A DNA stretch of 32,293 nucleotides from JBBQSN01 sp038213835 (GCA_038213835.1 JBBQSN010000013.1:1-32293); one strand, 5' to 3'. Numbered from the stretch's first letter, positions 21,746 to 30,450 are shown. The notes: generated by a model from the letters alone, not told the origin. Numbers and translations: made by a program.

Positions 21746-22909
21746 TTGCGCCCGTACACCTGGGACCAGCTCGCCCGCGCGACGCTGCGCCGGCAGTTCC
21801 CCGCGGTGCGCGGACGCGGGCCGGACGCGGTGGTCGAGCTGGTGCGGCGCGCCGGCCCGGTGCAGTCGCAGGTGGCGCGCTCGCCGTTCGTCACGGTGTC
21901 GTCGCGGCTCCCCGGTGCCGACTTCGCGGCCGTCACGAGGGCCTACGAGTCGCTGGGCCTCGTCCGCGGCACGTCGGTGCGCGGCACCGTGCACACCAGC
22001 ACCGCCGAGCAGCACGAGCTGCTCGACGCCGTCTCGCGCCGCTCGCTGGCGCCGTGGTGGCAGCGCGGTCTGGGCATCACCGCCGAGGAGGTCGGCCAGG
22101 TGCGGGCCGAGATGGAGCGCTTCGCGGCCGGGGCCTGGCGCACGCCCGAGGAGCTGCGCGGCCACCTGGCAGGCTGGCTGGACGCCCACGGGCACGAGGA
22201 GGCCGCAGGGCTGGCCTCGACATCCGCGCGCGGGCTGGCGCACTCGCACACCGCCCTGGTGCGCCGGCCGCTGCCCGAGGGTCCGGCGTCCCCTGGATGG
22301 GACCGGCAGACGACGCCCGGCTACCGCACCGCCGCCGCCCTGACCGGGCGTTCCCGCGAGGCCGTCGTCGGCGACCCGCAGGCTGCCCTGGTCGAGGTCG
22401 TGCGGCTGCACGTGCGCTGGTACGGCCCGTCCAGCCGGCGCGACGTCGCGTGGTTCACCGGCGACCGGCTCGGCGACGTCGACGCCGCGATCGCGACGCT
22501 CGGCGAGGAGCTCGTGAGCCGGCCCGGACCGGACGGCCAGACCTACCTCGACCTCGCACAGGGCGTGCCCGGCGGCTCGTCCGACCCCGGCACCCGGCTG
22601 CTGCCCGAGTTCGACGCGCTGCTCGTGGGGCGCGACAGCAAGCTGCGCCAGCGGTTCGTCGACGACGCGCACCTGCCCTGGTACTGGACGCAGGGGAACG
22701 GGCTCTACGCCTGCGTCCTGTTGCACCACGGGCGGCTGCGCGGCTCGTGGCGGCTGGAGGGCGCCGGGCGTCACCGGCGGATCGGGATCCGGATGTTCCC
22801 GGGGGAAGCGCTGCTCGGCGAGGACGCCGTGGCCGACCAGGTGCGCGCGATCGAGGTCGCGCTCGCGATCGAGGTCACCGACGTGGACGTCAGCCGGGCA
22901 ACCGCGTGA
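21746..22909 (+). CDS. AlkZ-like winged-helix DNA glycosylase (HTH_42 family)
   Basis: A 387-residue protein of the HTH_42 winged-helix family. MRPYTWDQLARATLRRQF opens the first repeat, and GPVQSQVARSPF places Q40-S41-Q42 at the position of the QxQ catalytic motif of AlkZ, the glycosylase that removes alkylated guanine and unhooks interstrand crosslinks. RGTVHTSTAEQHELL and LLPEFDALLVGRDSK, then the C-terminal GSWRLEG, are typical family blocks. The start is the TTG at 21746, two bases after the ATP-grasp stop; the frame upstream is antisense-free shadow coding and no ATG or GTG lies near. It is probably part of the esterase/ATP-grasp operon. It ends 10 bases before a convergent membrane-protein gene. 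Confidence 0.85.
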   Translation: MRPYTWDQLARATLRRQFPAVRGRGPDAVVELVRRAGPVQSQVARSPFVTVSSRLPGADFAAVTRAYESLGLVRGTSVRGTVHTSTAEQHELLDAVSRRSLAPWWQRGLGITAEEVGQVRAEMERFAAGAWRTPEELRGHLAGWLDAHGHEEAAGLASTSARGLAHSHTALVRRPLPEGPASPGWDRQTTPGYRTAAALTGRSREAVVGDPQAALVEVVRLHVRWYGPSSRRDVAWFTGDRLGDVDAAIATLGEELVSRPGPDGQTYLDLAQGVPGGSSDPGTRLLPEFDALLVGRDSKLRQRFVDDAHLPWYWTQGNGLYACVLLHHGRLRGSWRLEGAGRHRRIGIRMFPGEALLGEDAVADQVRAIEVALAIEVTDVDVSRATA

Positions 22910-22919
22910 CCGGTGGCGA

Positions 22920-23369
22920 TCAGGCCGGGGCCACCCGAGGGGCGGGCCGTCTGCGCCGCCGGCGCCGTAGCGCCACGGCGGTGGCCACGAGGACCGATCC
23001 GAGGACCAGCAGCCCGATCGGCATCAGGAACCCGAGGTACTCCAGCCCGTCACCCCATCCGGCGTCGGCGTAGCGCCGGACGGCGACGACCATCCCGGCC
23101 GCCGTCACGGCGACCACCGCGCCGAGGCCGATCAGTGCCGGGACCGCCCAGAGCCAGGCGGCGACGGCGAGCCCGATCAGCGTGAGCCAGGCCCAGGCGT
23201 AGAGCCCGCCGTCGATGAACTCGGTCTCGAACTCCCCGCCGCCCAACGCCGTGACCCCGCTGGCACCCCGTAGGGCGAGCACCGTGGTGACGGCGGTGAT
23301 GACGACGCAGGCCCCGGCGAGGAGGGCCGACAGCAGTCGGCGGCGGCTGCGGGGCGGGCCCGGTGTCAT
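22920..23369 (-). CDS. Small multi-pass membrane protein, unknown
   Basis: A 149-residue protein with four hydrophobic segments: LLSALLAGACVVITAVTTVL, then AWAWLTLIGLAVAAWLWAVP, ALIGLGAVVAVTAAGMVVAV and FLMPIGLLVLGSVLVATAVA. It ends in an Arg-rich tail. It starts at the ATG at 23367-23369, with AGGA seven bases upstream; the frame stays open further upstream but that part is Arg/Gly-rich. No family is recognised. It sits between the P450 (upstream, same strand, 83-base gap) and the convergent AlkZ-like gene, and could be the last gene of the P450 transcript. Confidence 0.7.
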   Translation of the reverse strand: MTPGPPRSRRRLLSALLAGACVVITAVTTVLALRGASGVTALGGGEFETEFIDGGLYAWAWLTLIGLAVAAWLWAVPALIGLGAVVAVTAAGMVVAVRRYADAGWGDGLEYLGFLMPIGLLVLGSVLVATAVALRRRRRRRPAPRVAPA

Positions 23370-23452
23370 GGCGCCATCCTGGTGGACGAGGAGGGCCGGC
23401 GCACATGGGTCCAGATGCTCAGGGCCAGGTCGGCGACGCGTGACAGGGGCGA

Positions 23453-24685
23453 TCAGGCCAGCTCGACCACCAGGCTCGCGTAGGTGGGGATCAGCACCCG
23501 CCGCGCGGGCTCGCGCGAGACCACCCGCCACGGTCGCCCGGTGCCCGCCAGGGCCGACACCACGTGCGCCACCTCGGCGCGCGCCACCGGGGCGCCGAGG
23601 CACAGGTGCCGTCCCGCGCCGAACCAGAGCTGCCGGGTCGACGGGTCGTACGGGCGGCGCAGGTCGAAGCCGCCTGCGGCGTTGTCGGCCACGTACGTCA
23701 ACAGCACGACCCGCTCGCCGGTGCCCACCTCCATCCGTCCGATCGTGGTGTCCCGCACGATGTTCCGCCCGATCACCGGTGCCGGGGTGCTCACCCTCAA
23801 CCCCTCACGGACGGCGTCCGTCACCCGCGCGGGATCGGCCACGACCTCAGCGACCTGACCGGTGTCGGCGAGCAGCGCGACCGTGCGGCCCATCGCCCTC
23901 GCTGCGGTCTCGGTGCCGGCCACCAGCATCAGCGTCGCGAGCCCGGTGGCCTCGTGCTCGGCGAGTCCGAGCGCGCGGCTGCGTCCGAGCAGCGTGTCGG
24001 TGCAGGACAGGCGGAACGCCTGCGGCACGTCGCGCGTCAGCTCGGCCACGACCCCCTTGGCCCGCTCGACCGTCTCGGCCGACAGGTGCGTGCTGGCCTG
24101 GGTGCCCACGGCCAGCGACGCCAGCCGCTCGCCGGACGCGTAGACGTCCAGGTAGGGCTGCGGGTCCTCGTCGTCGGCGGCGATGCCGTCGAGCCGCAGG
24201 CCGAGCAGGGACACCATGATCCGGCCCACCAGCTCGCGGGCCAGCGCGGCGACCTCGACCGTCCCGCCCGCGCGGAGCGCCGCGACCGCCCGAGCGATCG
24301 GGCCGTCGAAGACCGGCTCGACGAGGCCGGCGGCGTTCGCCTCGGTGAACAGGTCGCGCGAGCGCCGACGCAGGTCGACGTGCCCGGGGCCGTCGAACGA
24401 GTCGTGCACCCACTCGCCCAGCACCTGGGCCCACAGGTGCCCGACACCGCCCTCGCCGAGCAGCGAGGTCGAGCCGTGGTCGTTGAGCACCTCGCGGATG
24501 AGCACCGCGTCGGTGACGACCACCCCGAGGCGTGGCACCCGCAGCACGCCCCCGCACGCCGGGCCCAGCAGCCGCCCGGTGTTCACCAGCGCCGACAGCC
24601 TCGGGTCGGCCGCGGCGAGCAGCCGCTGCTCCCACCAGGCGGCACCTGTCGCGCCCCGCACCCTGCTGCCCGTTGTCAAGAGCAC
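23453..24685 (-). CDS. Cytochrome P450, divergent member of the beta-lactone-type cluster
   Basis: A 410-residue class I bacterial P450. The I-helix oxygen-binding motif is LVAGTETAARA, the K-helix ExxR is REGLRVSTPAP, and the heme-cysteine loop is WFGAGRHLCLGAPVARAE. It hydroxylates or otherwise oxidises a substrate using electrons from ferredoxin; no redox partner gene is in the window. I start at the GTG at 24685, which gives the same length (410) as the P450 at 26620 and aligns the two N-termini; an in-frame ATG at 24739 would add 18 residues. It is divergent from the OleA-like gene, so a shared promoter region of about 145 bases can co-regulate both sides of the cluster. Confidence 0.9.
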   Translation of the reverse strand: MLLTTGSRVRGATGAAWWEQRLLAAADPRLSALVNTGRLLGPACGGVLRVPRLGVVVTDAVLIREVLNDHGSTSLLGEGGVGHLWAQVLGEWVHDSFDGPGHVDLRRRSRDLFTEANAAGLVEPVFDGPIARAVAALRAGGTVEVAALARELVGRIMVSLLGLRLDGIAADDEDPQPYLDVYASGERLASLAVGTQASTHLSAETVERAKGVVAELTRDVPQAFRLSCTDTLLGRSRALGLAEHEATGLATLMLVAGTETAARAMGRTVALLADTGQVAEVVADPARVTDAVREGLRVSTPAPVIGRNIVRDTTIGRMEVGTGERVVLLTYVADNAAGGFDLRRPYDPSTRQLWFGAGRHLCLGAPVARAEVAHVVSALAGTGRPWRVVSREPARRVLIPTYASLVVELA

Positions 24686-24830
24686 GCGTCCCCCCGGTGT
24701 CCTGCGCGGAGGACCCTTCGTCTCCTCGCCCGAGCCCATACCGTAGGACCCCAGCACCTCCCCGACGGGCGGCGCCCACAGGGGACGAGGGACCGGCCCG
24801 ACGAGGCCGACCCGGGGGAGGACGAGGATC

Positions 24831-25850
24831 ATGGCGGCAGTCACGACGGGGGCTCGGATCGCGGCGGTGGCCACCCACCTGCCGTCCGGGTGGGCCAGCA
24901 GCGCGGAGTCGGAGGCGCGGATCGGCGCCTCGAGCCCCGGGTTCCGGCCTCCGCCCGGCATCGTCCTGCGGGCCACGGGCATCACCGGCCGGCACGTCAT
25001 GCCGGACGACTGGCAGGCCTCCGACCTCGCCGTCGCCGCGGCGGCCAAGCTGCTCGCCGACCAGGGCCTCGACGTCGCCGACGTCGACCTGCTGCTGTTC
25101 GCCTCGGCCTCGCAGGACCTGGTCGAGCCAGCCACCTCGCACATCGTGGCCGCCGCGCTCGGCGTCCGCTGCCCGGTCTTCGACGTCAAGAACGCCTGCA
25201 ACTCCGTGCTCAACGCTGTCCAGGTGGGGGAGGCGCTGATCCGGACCGGCCAGCACCGCAGGGTGCTCGTCGTCACCGGGGAGAGCCCCTCGCGGGCGAC
25301 CCGGTGGGAGGTGCGCGACCTGCGCCAGCTGGCCGAGTCGTTCGCCGGGTACACGCTCTCCGACGCCGGAGCCGCCCTCCTGCTGGAGCCGTGCGACGAC
25401 GGCGACGGGATCCTGGCCCAGGGCCACTCGGCCGACTCCACGGCCTGGACGGCGGGCACGCTCCCCGGGGGCGGCTCGCGCCGTCCGCGCGACCTCGACG
25501 CCACCTACTTCCACCTCGACGGGGCGAACCTCAAGGCGGCCTTCGAGGCGATCGGCCCCGCGGTTCTCACCGGCGTGCTCGACCGGGCCGGTATCAGTTG
25601 GGACGACTGCGACCTCGTCGCCGTGCACCAGGTGACGCTCCCCTACGTGCTGGCCTTCGCCGACCGCTGCGGGATCGACCGCGAGCTGCTGGAGATCACG
25701 GTCGCCGAGCACGGCAACTGCGCCTCGGTCACGTTGCCGCTCCAGCTCGAGCGGGCGGTGCAGACGGGCCGGATCGAGCGTGGCTCGCTCGTCGCACTGG
25801 TGGGCCTGGCCGGCGGCATCAGCGTGGGCACGACGGTGCTGCGGTGGTGA
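24831..25850 (+). CDS. OleA-like condensing enzyme (KAS III/thiolase fold)
   Basis: A 339-residue KAS III-fold enzyme with catalytic C123 (DVKNACNSVLNA), H266 (LVAVHQVTLPYV) and N296 (EHGNCASVTLP). E99 in SQDLVEPATSH aligns with the OleA-specific glutamate (Glu117 of Xanthomonas OleA), where FabH has Phe. This favours head-to-head Claisen condensation of two acyl-CoAs to a beta-keto acid over fatty-acid initiation. The ATG at 24831 has a GAGGATC ribosome site just upstream. It is first in a coupled five-gene operon with a glycosyltransferase, a P450, an AMP ligase and a reductase. Chain length of the acyl substrates cannot be told. Confidence 0.85.
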   Translation: MAAVTTGARIAAVATHLPSGWASSAESEARIGASSPGFRPPPGIVLRATGITGRHVMPDDWQASDLAVAAAAKLLADQGLDVADVDLLLFASASQDLVEPATSHIVAAALGVRCPVFDVKNACNSVLNAVQVGEALIRTGQHRRVLVVTGESPSRATRWEVRDLRQLAESFAGYTLSDAGAALLLEPCDDGDGILAQGHSADSTAWTAGTLPGGGSRRPRDLDATYFHLDGANLKAAFEAIGPAVLTGVLDRAGISWDDCDLVAVHQVTLPYVLAFADRCGIDRELLEITVAEHGNCASVTLPLQLERAVQTGRIERGSLVALVGLAGGISVGTTVLRW

Positions 25851-26623
25851 TCCTGTCGGTCGTCGTGCCGGCGTTCGACGAGGAGCAGGGGATCCGGGCC
25901 ACGCTCGACGCCCTCGCAGCGCAGGACGACCTCGGCTTCGAGCTCGTCGTGGTCGACAACCTCAGCACCGACGGCACCGTCGACGTCGTCGAGCGGTTCG
26001 CAGCCTCGGCGCCGATCGGCGTCCACGTCGTCACCGAGACCCTCAAGGGCACCGGTGCGGCCGCGGACACCGCTGTGCGAGAGGCGATCTCTCGTGGCGC
26101 CACGCACGTGCTGCGCTGCGACGCCGACACCCTCCCGCGGCGCGACTGGACCGCCAACGCGAGGCGGCACTTCGCGGCCGGCGACGACCTGCTGACCGGC
26201 CCGATGCTGCCGCGCACCGACGAGTTCCGGCTGCGGCTCTGGGAGCGCACGCTCGTCCCCCTGCTCGTGCCGGGGGCGGCCGTCTTCGGCCGGTTCCGCC
26301 CGAGCAACCGCGGCGCTGACGACGTCGGGCGCCCGTACACCGGCCCCTACGTCATGTGCCCGGGCTGCAACCTCGGCGTGAGCGCGGAGGCGTACCTGGC
26401 CTCGGGTGGTTTCCCGCGCACCGCGATCGAGGAGGTGCACGAGGACCGCGTGCTGGTGAACCGGGTCCGGGTGGTCACCGAGCGGGTGGCCTACCGCCAC
26501 GACGTCGTCGTCCGGGCGTCCGCCCGGAGGCTGCGGGCCTACGGCCTGCACGCCACCCTGCGGTGGTACCTCGACCACGGCCACGCCCCGGACGTCGTCG
26601 ACGTCCGGCTCGTGCCCCGGTGA
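25847..26623 (+). CDS. Glycosyltransferase family 2
   Basis: A 258-residue GT-A-fold enzyme. ILSVVVPAFDEEQGI opens the nucleotide-sugar domain, VVVDNLSTDGT follows, the metal-binding DxD is D92-A-D94 in LRCDADTLPRRDW, and EEVHEDRVL is the acceptor-side acidic motif. It has no membrane helix apart from a mildly hydrophobic stretch LVPLLVPGAAVF, so it is probably cytosolic or peripheral. It starts at GTG 25847 inside the OleA-like stop (GTGA), and its own stop overlaps the next P450 the same way. Tight coupling with lipid-assembly enzymes suggests it adds a sugar to the cluster product; this is inference. A GTG one codon earlier is an equal alternative start. Confidence 0.85.
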   Translation: MILSVVVPAFDEEQGIRATLDALAAQDDLGFELVVVDNLSTDGTVDVVERFAASAPIGVHVVTETLKGTGAAADTAVREAISRGATHVLRCDADTLPRRDWTANARRHFAAGDDLLTGPMLPRTDEFRLRLWERTLVPLLVPGAAVFGRFRPSNRGADDVGRPYTGPYVMCPGCNLGVSAEAYLASGGFPRTAIEEVHEDRVLVNRVRVVTERVAYRHDVVVRASARRLRAYGLHATLRWYLDHGHAPDVVDVRLVPR

Positions 26624-27852
26624 CGACGGGGCCGGGCGTGCCGGTCACGCAGGGCGGCACCGAGGTGCTGCGGCACGAGGACGCCGTGATGCGGGCGGCC
26701 CACCCCGTCGCCTTCCCGCTCGTCGACGCCCTGCTGCGCGGCCGGTCCGCGCGTCGGGTGCCGGGTCTGGGCGTGCTGGTGGCCGACCCTGCGCTGGTGC
26801 GTCAGGTGCTCACCGACCCCTCGTACCGCAAGGACGGCCCTGGCTCCTCCGGTGCGCTGTGGGCGGGGGTGCTCGGCCACCGCACCCTGATCGGCATGGA
26901 CGGCCCTGCGCACCGGACGCTTCGACGTGCGCTCAACGGGCTCTTCACGCCGGCCGCGGCCGAGGAGGTGTGCTGCCGGGTCCTCTCCGCGCCGCTCGCC
27001 GAGGTGACCCGCGACCTCGTCGGGGGGCGCGAGGTCGATCTCGTCGAGGTGACCCGGAGGGCCGCCACCGCCGTGATCGCCTCGTTGGTGGGCCTGCTCG
27101 ACGGGGCCGCCGCTCCGGCCGACGCCGCCGACGCCAGCGACCTCCTGCTCGGAGCGGGGGACGAGGTGCTCGGCATGGTCGGGCTGGGCACACGGCGGCT
27201 GAGTGCGTCCCAGGTGGCCCGGGTGCGTGAGCTGTTCGCGCCGATGACGCGGGCCGCGACAGCGGCCTACGACCGTGCCGAAGGGGCCGGGAGCGTGCTG
27301 GGACGCGTTCCTGCGCTGGGTATCTCGCGCTCGCAGGCACCGTCACTGGCGGCCGTGCTGCTGCTCACCGGCACAGAGACCATGACCAGCGCCGCGCCCC
27401 GCGCCGTCGCGATGCTGCACGACGCCGGGCTTCTCGACCACGTGGCCGGCGACCCCGACCTGCTCCGTCCGTTCCTGTCCGAGGCGCTGCGGCTCGCCAC
27501 ACCGTCCCCGGCGATGCTGCGCAGGGCCACCGTCGAGGGGTCGCTCGGACCCGTCCGGGTCCGGCGCGGTGACCGGGTGCTGGTGGCGACCTGGTGGGCG
27601 ACCCGGCTACCGGGCGGGCTGCAGCCCGAGCGGGCCTGCCCGGTCGCGGCCCGCAACCTGTGGTTCGGAGCGGGGCCGCACTACTGCCTCGGCGCCTCGC
27701 TCGCCCAGGCCGAGCTCGAGGCGATCGTCGGTGCCGTGGTGGACGCCCACGCCGTGGCGGGCCCGGTGCGGGTGGTGCGGCGCGAGCCGGCGTCGCGGGT
27801 GCTCGTCCCGGCGTACCGTCGGCTCGTGCTCGCCACCGGAGCCTCTGCGTGA
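26620..27852 (+). CDS. Cytochrome P450, operon member
   Basis: A 410-residue P450. I-helix LLLTGTETMTSAAPR, K-helix EALRLATPSP and heme loop WFGAGPHYCLGASLAQAE are all intact. It shares the N-terminal RVPGLGVLVADPALVRQVL pattern with the divergent P450 (23453-24685), so the two look like diverged paralogues serving one pathway at different positions or steps. The GTG at 26620 overlaps the glycosyltransferase stop. A 58-base gap follows, containing a GAGCGAGCGGAGCGAG word also seen in part near 18586. Without a ferredoxin gene nearby, electrons must come from elsewhere. Confidence 0.9.
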   Translation: MTTGPGVPVTQGGTEVLRHEDAVMRAAHPVAFPLVDALLRGRSARRVPGLGVLVADPALVRQVLTDPSYRKDGPGSSGALWAGVLGHRTLIGMDGPAHRTLRRALNGLFTPAAAEEVCCRVLSAPLAEVTRDLVGGREVDLVEVTRRAATAVIASLVGLLDGAAAPADAADASDLLLGAGDEVLGMVGLGTRRLSASQVARVRELFAPMTRAATAAYDRAEGAGSVLGRVPALGISRSQAPSLAAVLLLTGTETMTSAAPRAVAMLHDAGLLDHVAGDPDLLRPFLSEALRLATPSPAMLRRATVEGSLGPVRVRRGDRVLVATWWATRLPGGLQPERACPVAARNLWFGAGPHYCLGASLAQAELEAIVGAVVDAHAVAGPVRVVRREPASRVLVPAYRRLVLATGASA

Positions 27853-27910
27853 GCGAGCGGAGCGAGGGAACCGACAGGCGCAGGGCGCAGTCCACGGCGA
27901 GGAACGAGCC

Positions 27911-29446
27911 GTGACCGCCCCCGACCTGGTCGAGGCCGTGCTGGGGCACGGTCGCCGCGTGCCCGGCCACGTGGCCGCGGTCGGCGCGGACGACCGGGTG
28001 CTCACCTACGGGGAGCTCGCCCACCAGGTCCGCCGGGGTGCGGCGGCCCTCGCGGCCGCGGGGATGGAGCCTGGTGACGGCGTCCTGTTCGCCGTGCGAC
28101 CCAGCCCGTCCGCCGTGGTCGCGGCCCTCTCGGTCGTAGCGGCTGGTGGAACGGTGATCGTAGCGGACCCCGGTGCGGGAGAGGCGCTCTCGTCAGCTCG
28201 TCTCGAGGCGGCCAGCCCTCGGTGGACGATGGCCGAGCCGCTCGTGCACCTCGCCACGACGGGTCCGCTGCGACGGCTGGTCGCACGGCGCGGGCTCGCG
28301 CTGCCGGACCTGCGCGCGCCGGGACTGCGCCACGTCGTGGTCCCCGGCGGGTGGCTACCGGGAGTCCCACGGGACGCGCTGCGGTGGAGGACGCTCCTGC
28401 GCGAGCAGGCTGCGGTCGATCCGCCGGCCCCGCGTCCGGACGCCCCGGCGCTGGTCGTCTTCACCTCGGGGACCACGGCGGCTCCGCGGGCCGTCGTGCA
28501 CACCCGGTCCACCCTGTCGGCCGGGCTGCACGCGCTGCTGCCGCGGCTCGGGCTGCGTCCGGACGACGTCGTGCACACGGACCAGATGATGCTGGGGCTG
28601 CCTGTCCTCGTGGCCGGTGCCACCTGGTCGTTCTCACCGCTGGGCGCCGACGGCGCGAGCTTCGCCCGTACCGCCGCCGAGCGGTCGGCCACGGTCGCGT
28701 ACGGCGTCCCTGCCACGCTCGACGAGGCGGGGGCCTCGGGTGCGCTGCCGCCGTCGCTGCGGCTGCTCGCCATGGGAGGTGCGCCGGTGACAGCCGCTGT
28801 GGTGCGACGCCTTCGCACCGCCGTCCCGGGTGCGCGGGTGGTCGGGATCTACGGGCTCACCGAGGCCCTCCCGGTCGCCACGGTGGACGGCGACGAGCTG
28901 CTCGCGCACTCCAGGGTGCCGCGCGTAGGGCTGCTGCTCGGCCGTCCCGTCCCCGGCACCGAGCTCGGTACCGACGAGACCGGCCAGCTGCTCGTGGCCG
29001 GGCCCCACGTCAGCCCGGGGTACCTCGGTGGACCTCCGGCCCGGCAGGTGGCCACCGGCGACCTCGTCCGACGGCTCCCGGGCGGTCGGCTCGAGCTGCG
29101 CGGCCGGGTCAAGGACATGCTGCTGCGCGGGGTCACCAACATCTACCCGGCGCTGGTCGAGCCCCTGGTCGAGGCGCTGCCGGGGGTGGCCGCCGCCGCG
29201 ATGGTGGGCCTGCCCGACCCCGTGACGGCCGACGAGCAGGTCGTCCTGGTGCTGGTCGCGGCCGACGGTGCCCCGAGCTCGCTCGCCGACGACGTGCGGC
29301 GCCGGCTCCCGTCGGTGCTCGACGCCGCCTGGTTGCCCGACCACGTGCTGGTGCACGCCGACCTGCCGACCTCCGGCCGGTCGGCGAAGGTCGACAAGGA
29401 CGTCCTGCGCGAGCGGGTGCTCGGCTCCCTCGGGAGACGCCGGTGA
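27911..29446 (+). CDS. AMP-dependent acyl ligase, OleC-like candidate beta-lactone synthetase
   Basis: A 511-residue adenylate-forming enzyme. The phosphate loop is VVFTSGTTAAPRAVVHT, with Arg in place of the usual Lys; IYGLTEALP is A5, GDLVRRL is the A7 aspartate, and the C-terminal lysine is in TSGRSAKVDKDVL. In olefin pathways OleC adenylates a beta-hydroxy acid and closes a beta-lactone. Placement between OleA- and OleD-like genes makes that role likely here, but a plain acyl-CoA or acyl-AMP ligase is possible. The GTG at 27911 has AGGA seven bases upstream. Its stop overlaps the reductase start (GTGA, 29443-29446). Confidence 0.82.
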   Translation: MTAPDLVEAVLGHGRRVPGHVAAVGADDRVLTYGELAHQVRRGAAALAAAGMEPGDGVLFAVRPSPSAVVAALSVVAAGGTVIVADPGAGEALSSARLEAASPRWTMAEPLVHLATTGPLRRLVARRGLALPDLRAPGLRHVVVPGGWLPGVPRDALRWRTLLREQAAVDPPAPRPDAPALVVFTSGTTAAPRAVVHTRSTLSAGLHALLPRLGLRPDDVVHTDQMMLGLPVLVAGATWSFSPLGADGASFARTAAERSATVAYGVPATLDEAGASGALPPSLRLLAMGGAPVTAAVVRRLRTAVPGARVVGIYGLTEALPVATVDGDELLAHSRVPRVGLLLGRPVPGTELGTDETGQLLVAGPHVSPGYLGGPPARQVATGDLVRRLPGGRLELRGRVKDMLLRGVTNIYPALVEPLVEALPGVAAAAMVGLPDPVTADEQVVLVLVAADGAPSSLADDVRRRLPSVLDAAWLPDHVLVHADLPTSGRSAKVDKDVLRERVLGSLGRRR

Positions 29447-30387
29447 GGGTGGCCGTCACGGGGGCAAGCGGGTTCGTGGGGGCGGCGGCGTGCACCGCGC
29501 TGCTGCGAGCCGGGCACGAGGTGGTCGGGTACGGCCGTCGTCCCCGACCGGATCACCTGGCGTCGGCGGTCGACTACAGGAGCTGGGACCTCGCCGACGG
29601 CGCGCTCGCCGGACCGCCGCACATCGCCGCCGTCGTGCACTGCGCCGCGACGGTGGACGACTGGGCGCCGCTGGCCCTCCAGCGTCCCGTCACCGTCGAG
29701 GGCACCCGGACGGTCCTGGCCACCTGGCCGGACGCGCGGTTCGTGCACGTGTCGTCGGCCAGCGTCTACCCGCCCTGGCGGCGCGGACGGGTGAGCGAGG
29801 CCGCGGGCCCGGCCGGCACCTGGGCCGGCCCGTACGCGCGGGCCAAGTGCGAGGCGGAGGACGTCGTCGCCGCGGCGGCCGCCGCAGGGCGCGACACGGT
29901 GGTGCTGCGCCCGCACGCCGTCTACGGGCCCGGTGACCCCACCCTGCTGCCGCGCATCCTCGCTGCCGCCCGTGAGGTGCGCGGTCGGCGCGTGCTCGTG
30001 GTCCCCGGCTCGGCGGGCACCCAGGTGCACCTCACGTCGGTCGACCTGCTGGCCCGGGTCTGCGCGGTCGCGGTGCTGTCGTCGGTGACGGGACCGGTCA
30101 ACGTGGCCGACGCCGAGCCGCTGCCGCTGGCTCAGGCGCTCGACCAGGTGTTCCGGGCCGCGAAAGGCGCTGCACCGAGGCGGTTCCACCTGCCGTTCCC
30201 GGTGGCGTACGGGTTGGCGAGCCTGCTCGAGGGCGCGGCCCGGGGTCGTCGTGCCTCTGAGCCGCCGCCGCTCACCCGGTACGCGCTCAGTCACGTCGGG
30301 GTGAGCCGGGTGCTGGACCTGCGACGGCTCCGCACCGAGCTCGGCGTCGAGCCGGGCCCCACCGACCTGCGGGTGCTGCGTCCCTGA
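29443..30387 (+). CDS. NAD(P)-dependent reductase/epimerase family, OleD-like
   Basis: A 314-residue extended short-chain dehydrogenase of the epimerase/3-beta-HSD group. The cofactor loop is G7-x-x-G10-x-x-G13 in AVTGASGFVGAA. The catalytic serine is in VHVSSASVYPP (residues 104-105), and Y131 and K135 form YxxxK in GPYARAKCE. LRPHAVYGPGDP and NVADAEPLPL are later family blocks. In the Ole pathway OleD reduces the beta-keto acid made by OleA to the beta-hydroxy acid used by OleC, and the order of genes here fits. It is the last gene of the operon, followed by a hairpin between convergent genes. Confidence 0.85.
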   Translation: MRVAVTGASGFVGAAACTALLRAGHEVVGYGRRPRPDHLASAVDYRSWDLADGALAGPPHIAAVVHCAATVDDWAPLALQRPVTVEGTRTVLATWPDARFVHVSSASVYPPWRRGRVSEAAGPAGTWAGPYARAKCEAEDVVAAAAAAGRDTVVLRPHAVYGPGDPTLLPRILAAAREVRGRRVLVVPGSAGTQVHLTSVDLLARVCAVAVLSSVTGPVNVADAEPLPLAQALDQVFRAAKGAAPRRFHLPFPVAYGLASLLEGAARGRRASEPPPLTRYALSHVGVSRVLDLRRLRTELGVEPGPTDLRVLRP

Positions 30388-30394
30388 TCGCACG

Positions 30395-30428
30395 CCCGGT
30401 GGGCGTGGTGAAGACCACGTGGGCCGGG
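30395..30428. terminator. Hairpin between convergent genes
   Basis: CGTGGT (30404-30409) pairs with ACCACG (30414-30419) around the tetraloop GAAG. Outer CCCGG (30395-30399) can pair with CCGGG (30424-30428) across an internal loop. It lies in the 63-base gap between the OleD-like stop and the convergent hotdog-gene stop, so it may serve both directions. Confidence 0.55.
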
Positions 30429-30450
30429 TGCACGATCCGGGGAGGGGGTC

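Noticed and set aside
27853..27910. A short gene or IS remnant between the second P450 and the AMP ligase
   Set aside because: Only 58 bases with a GAGCGAG-type extragenic word and the ribosome site of the next gene.
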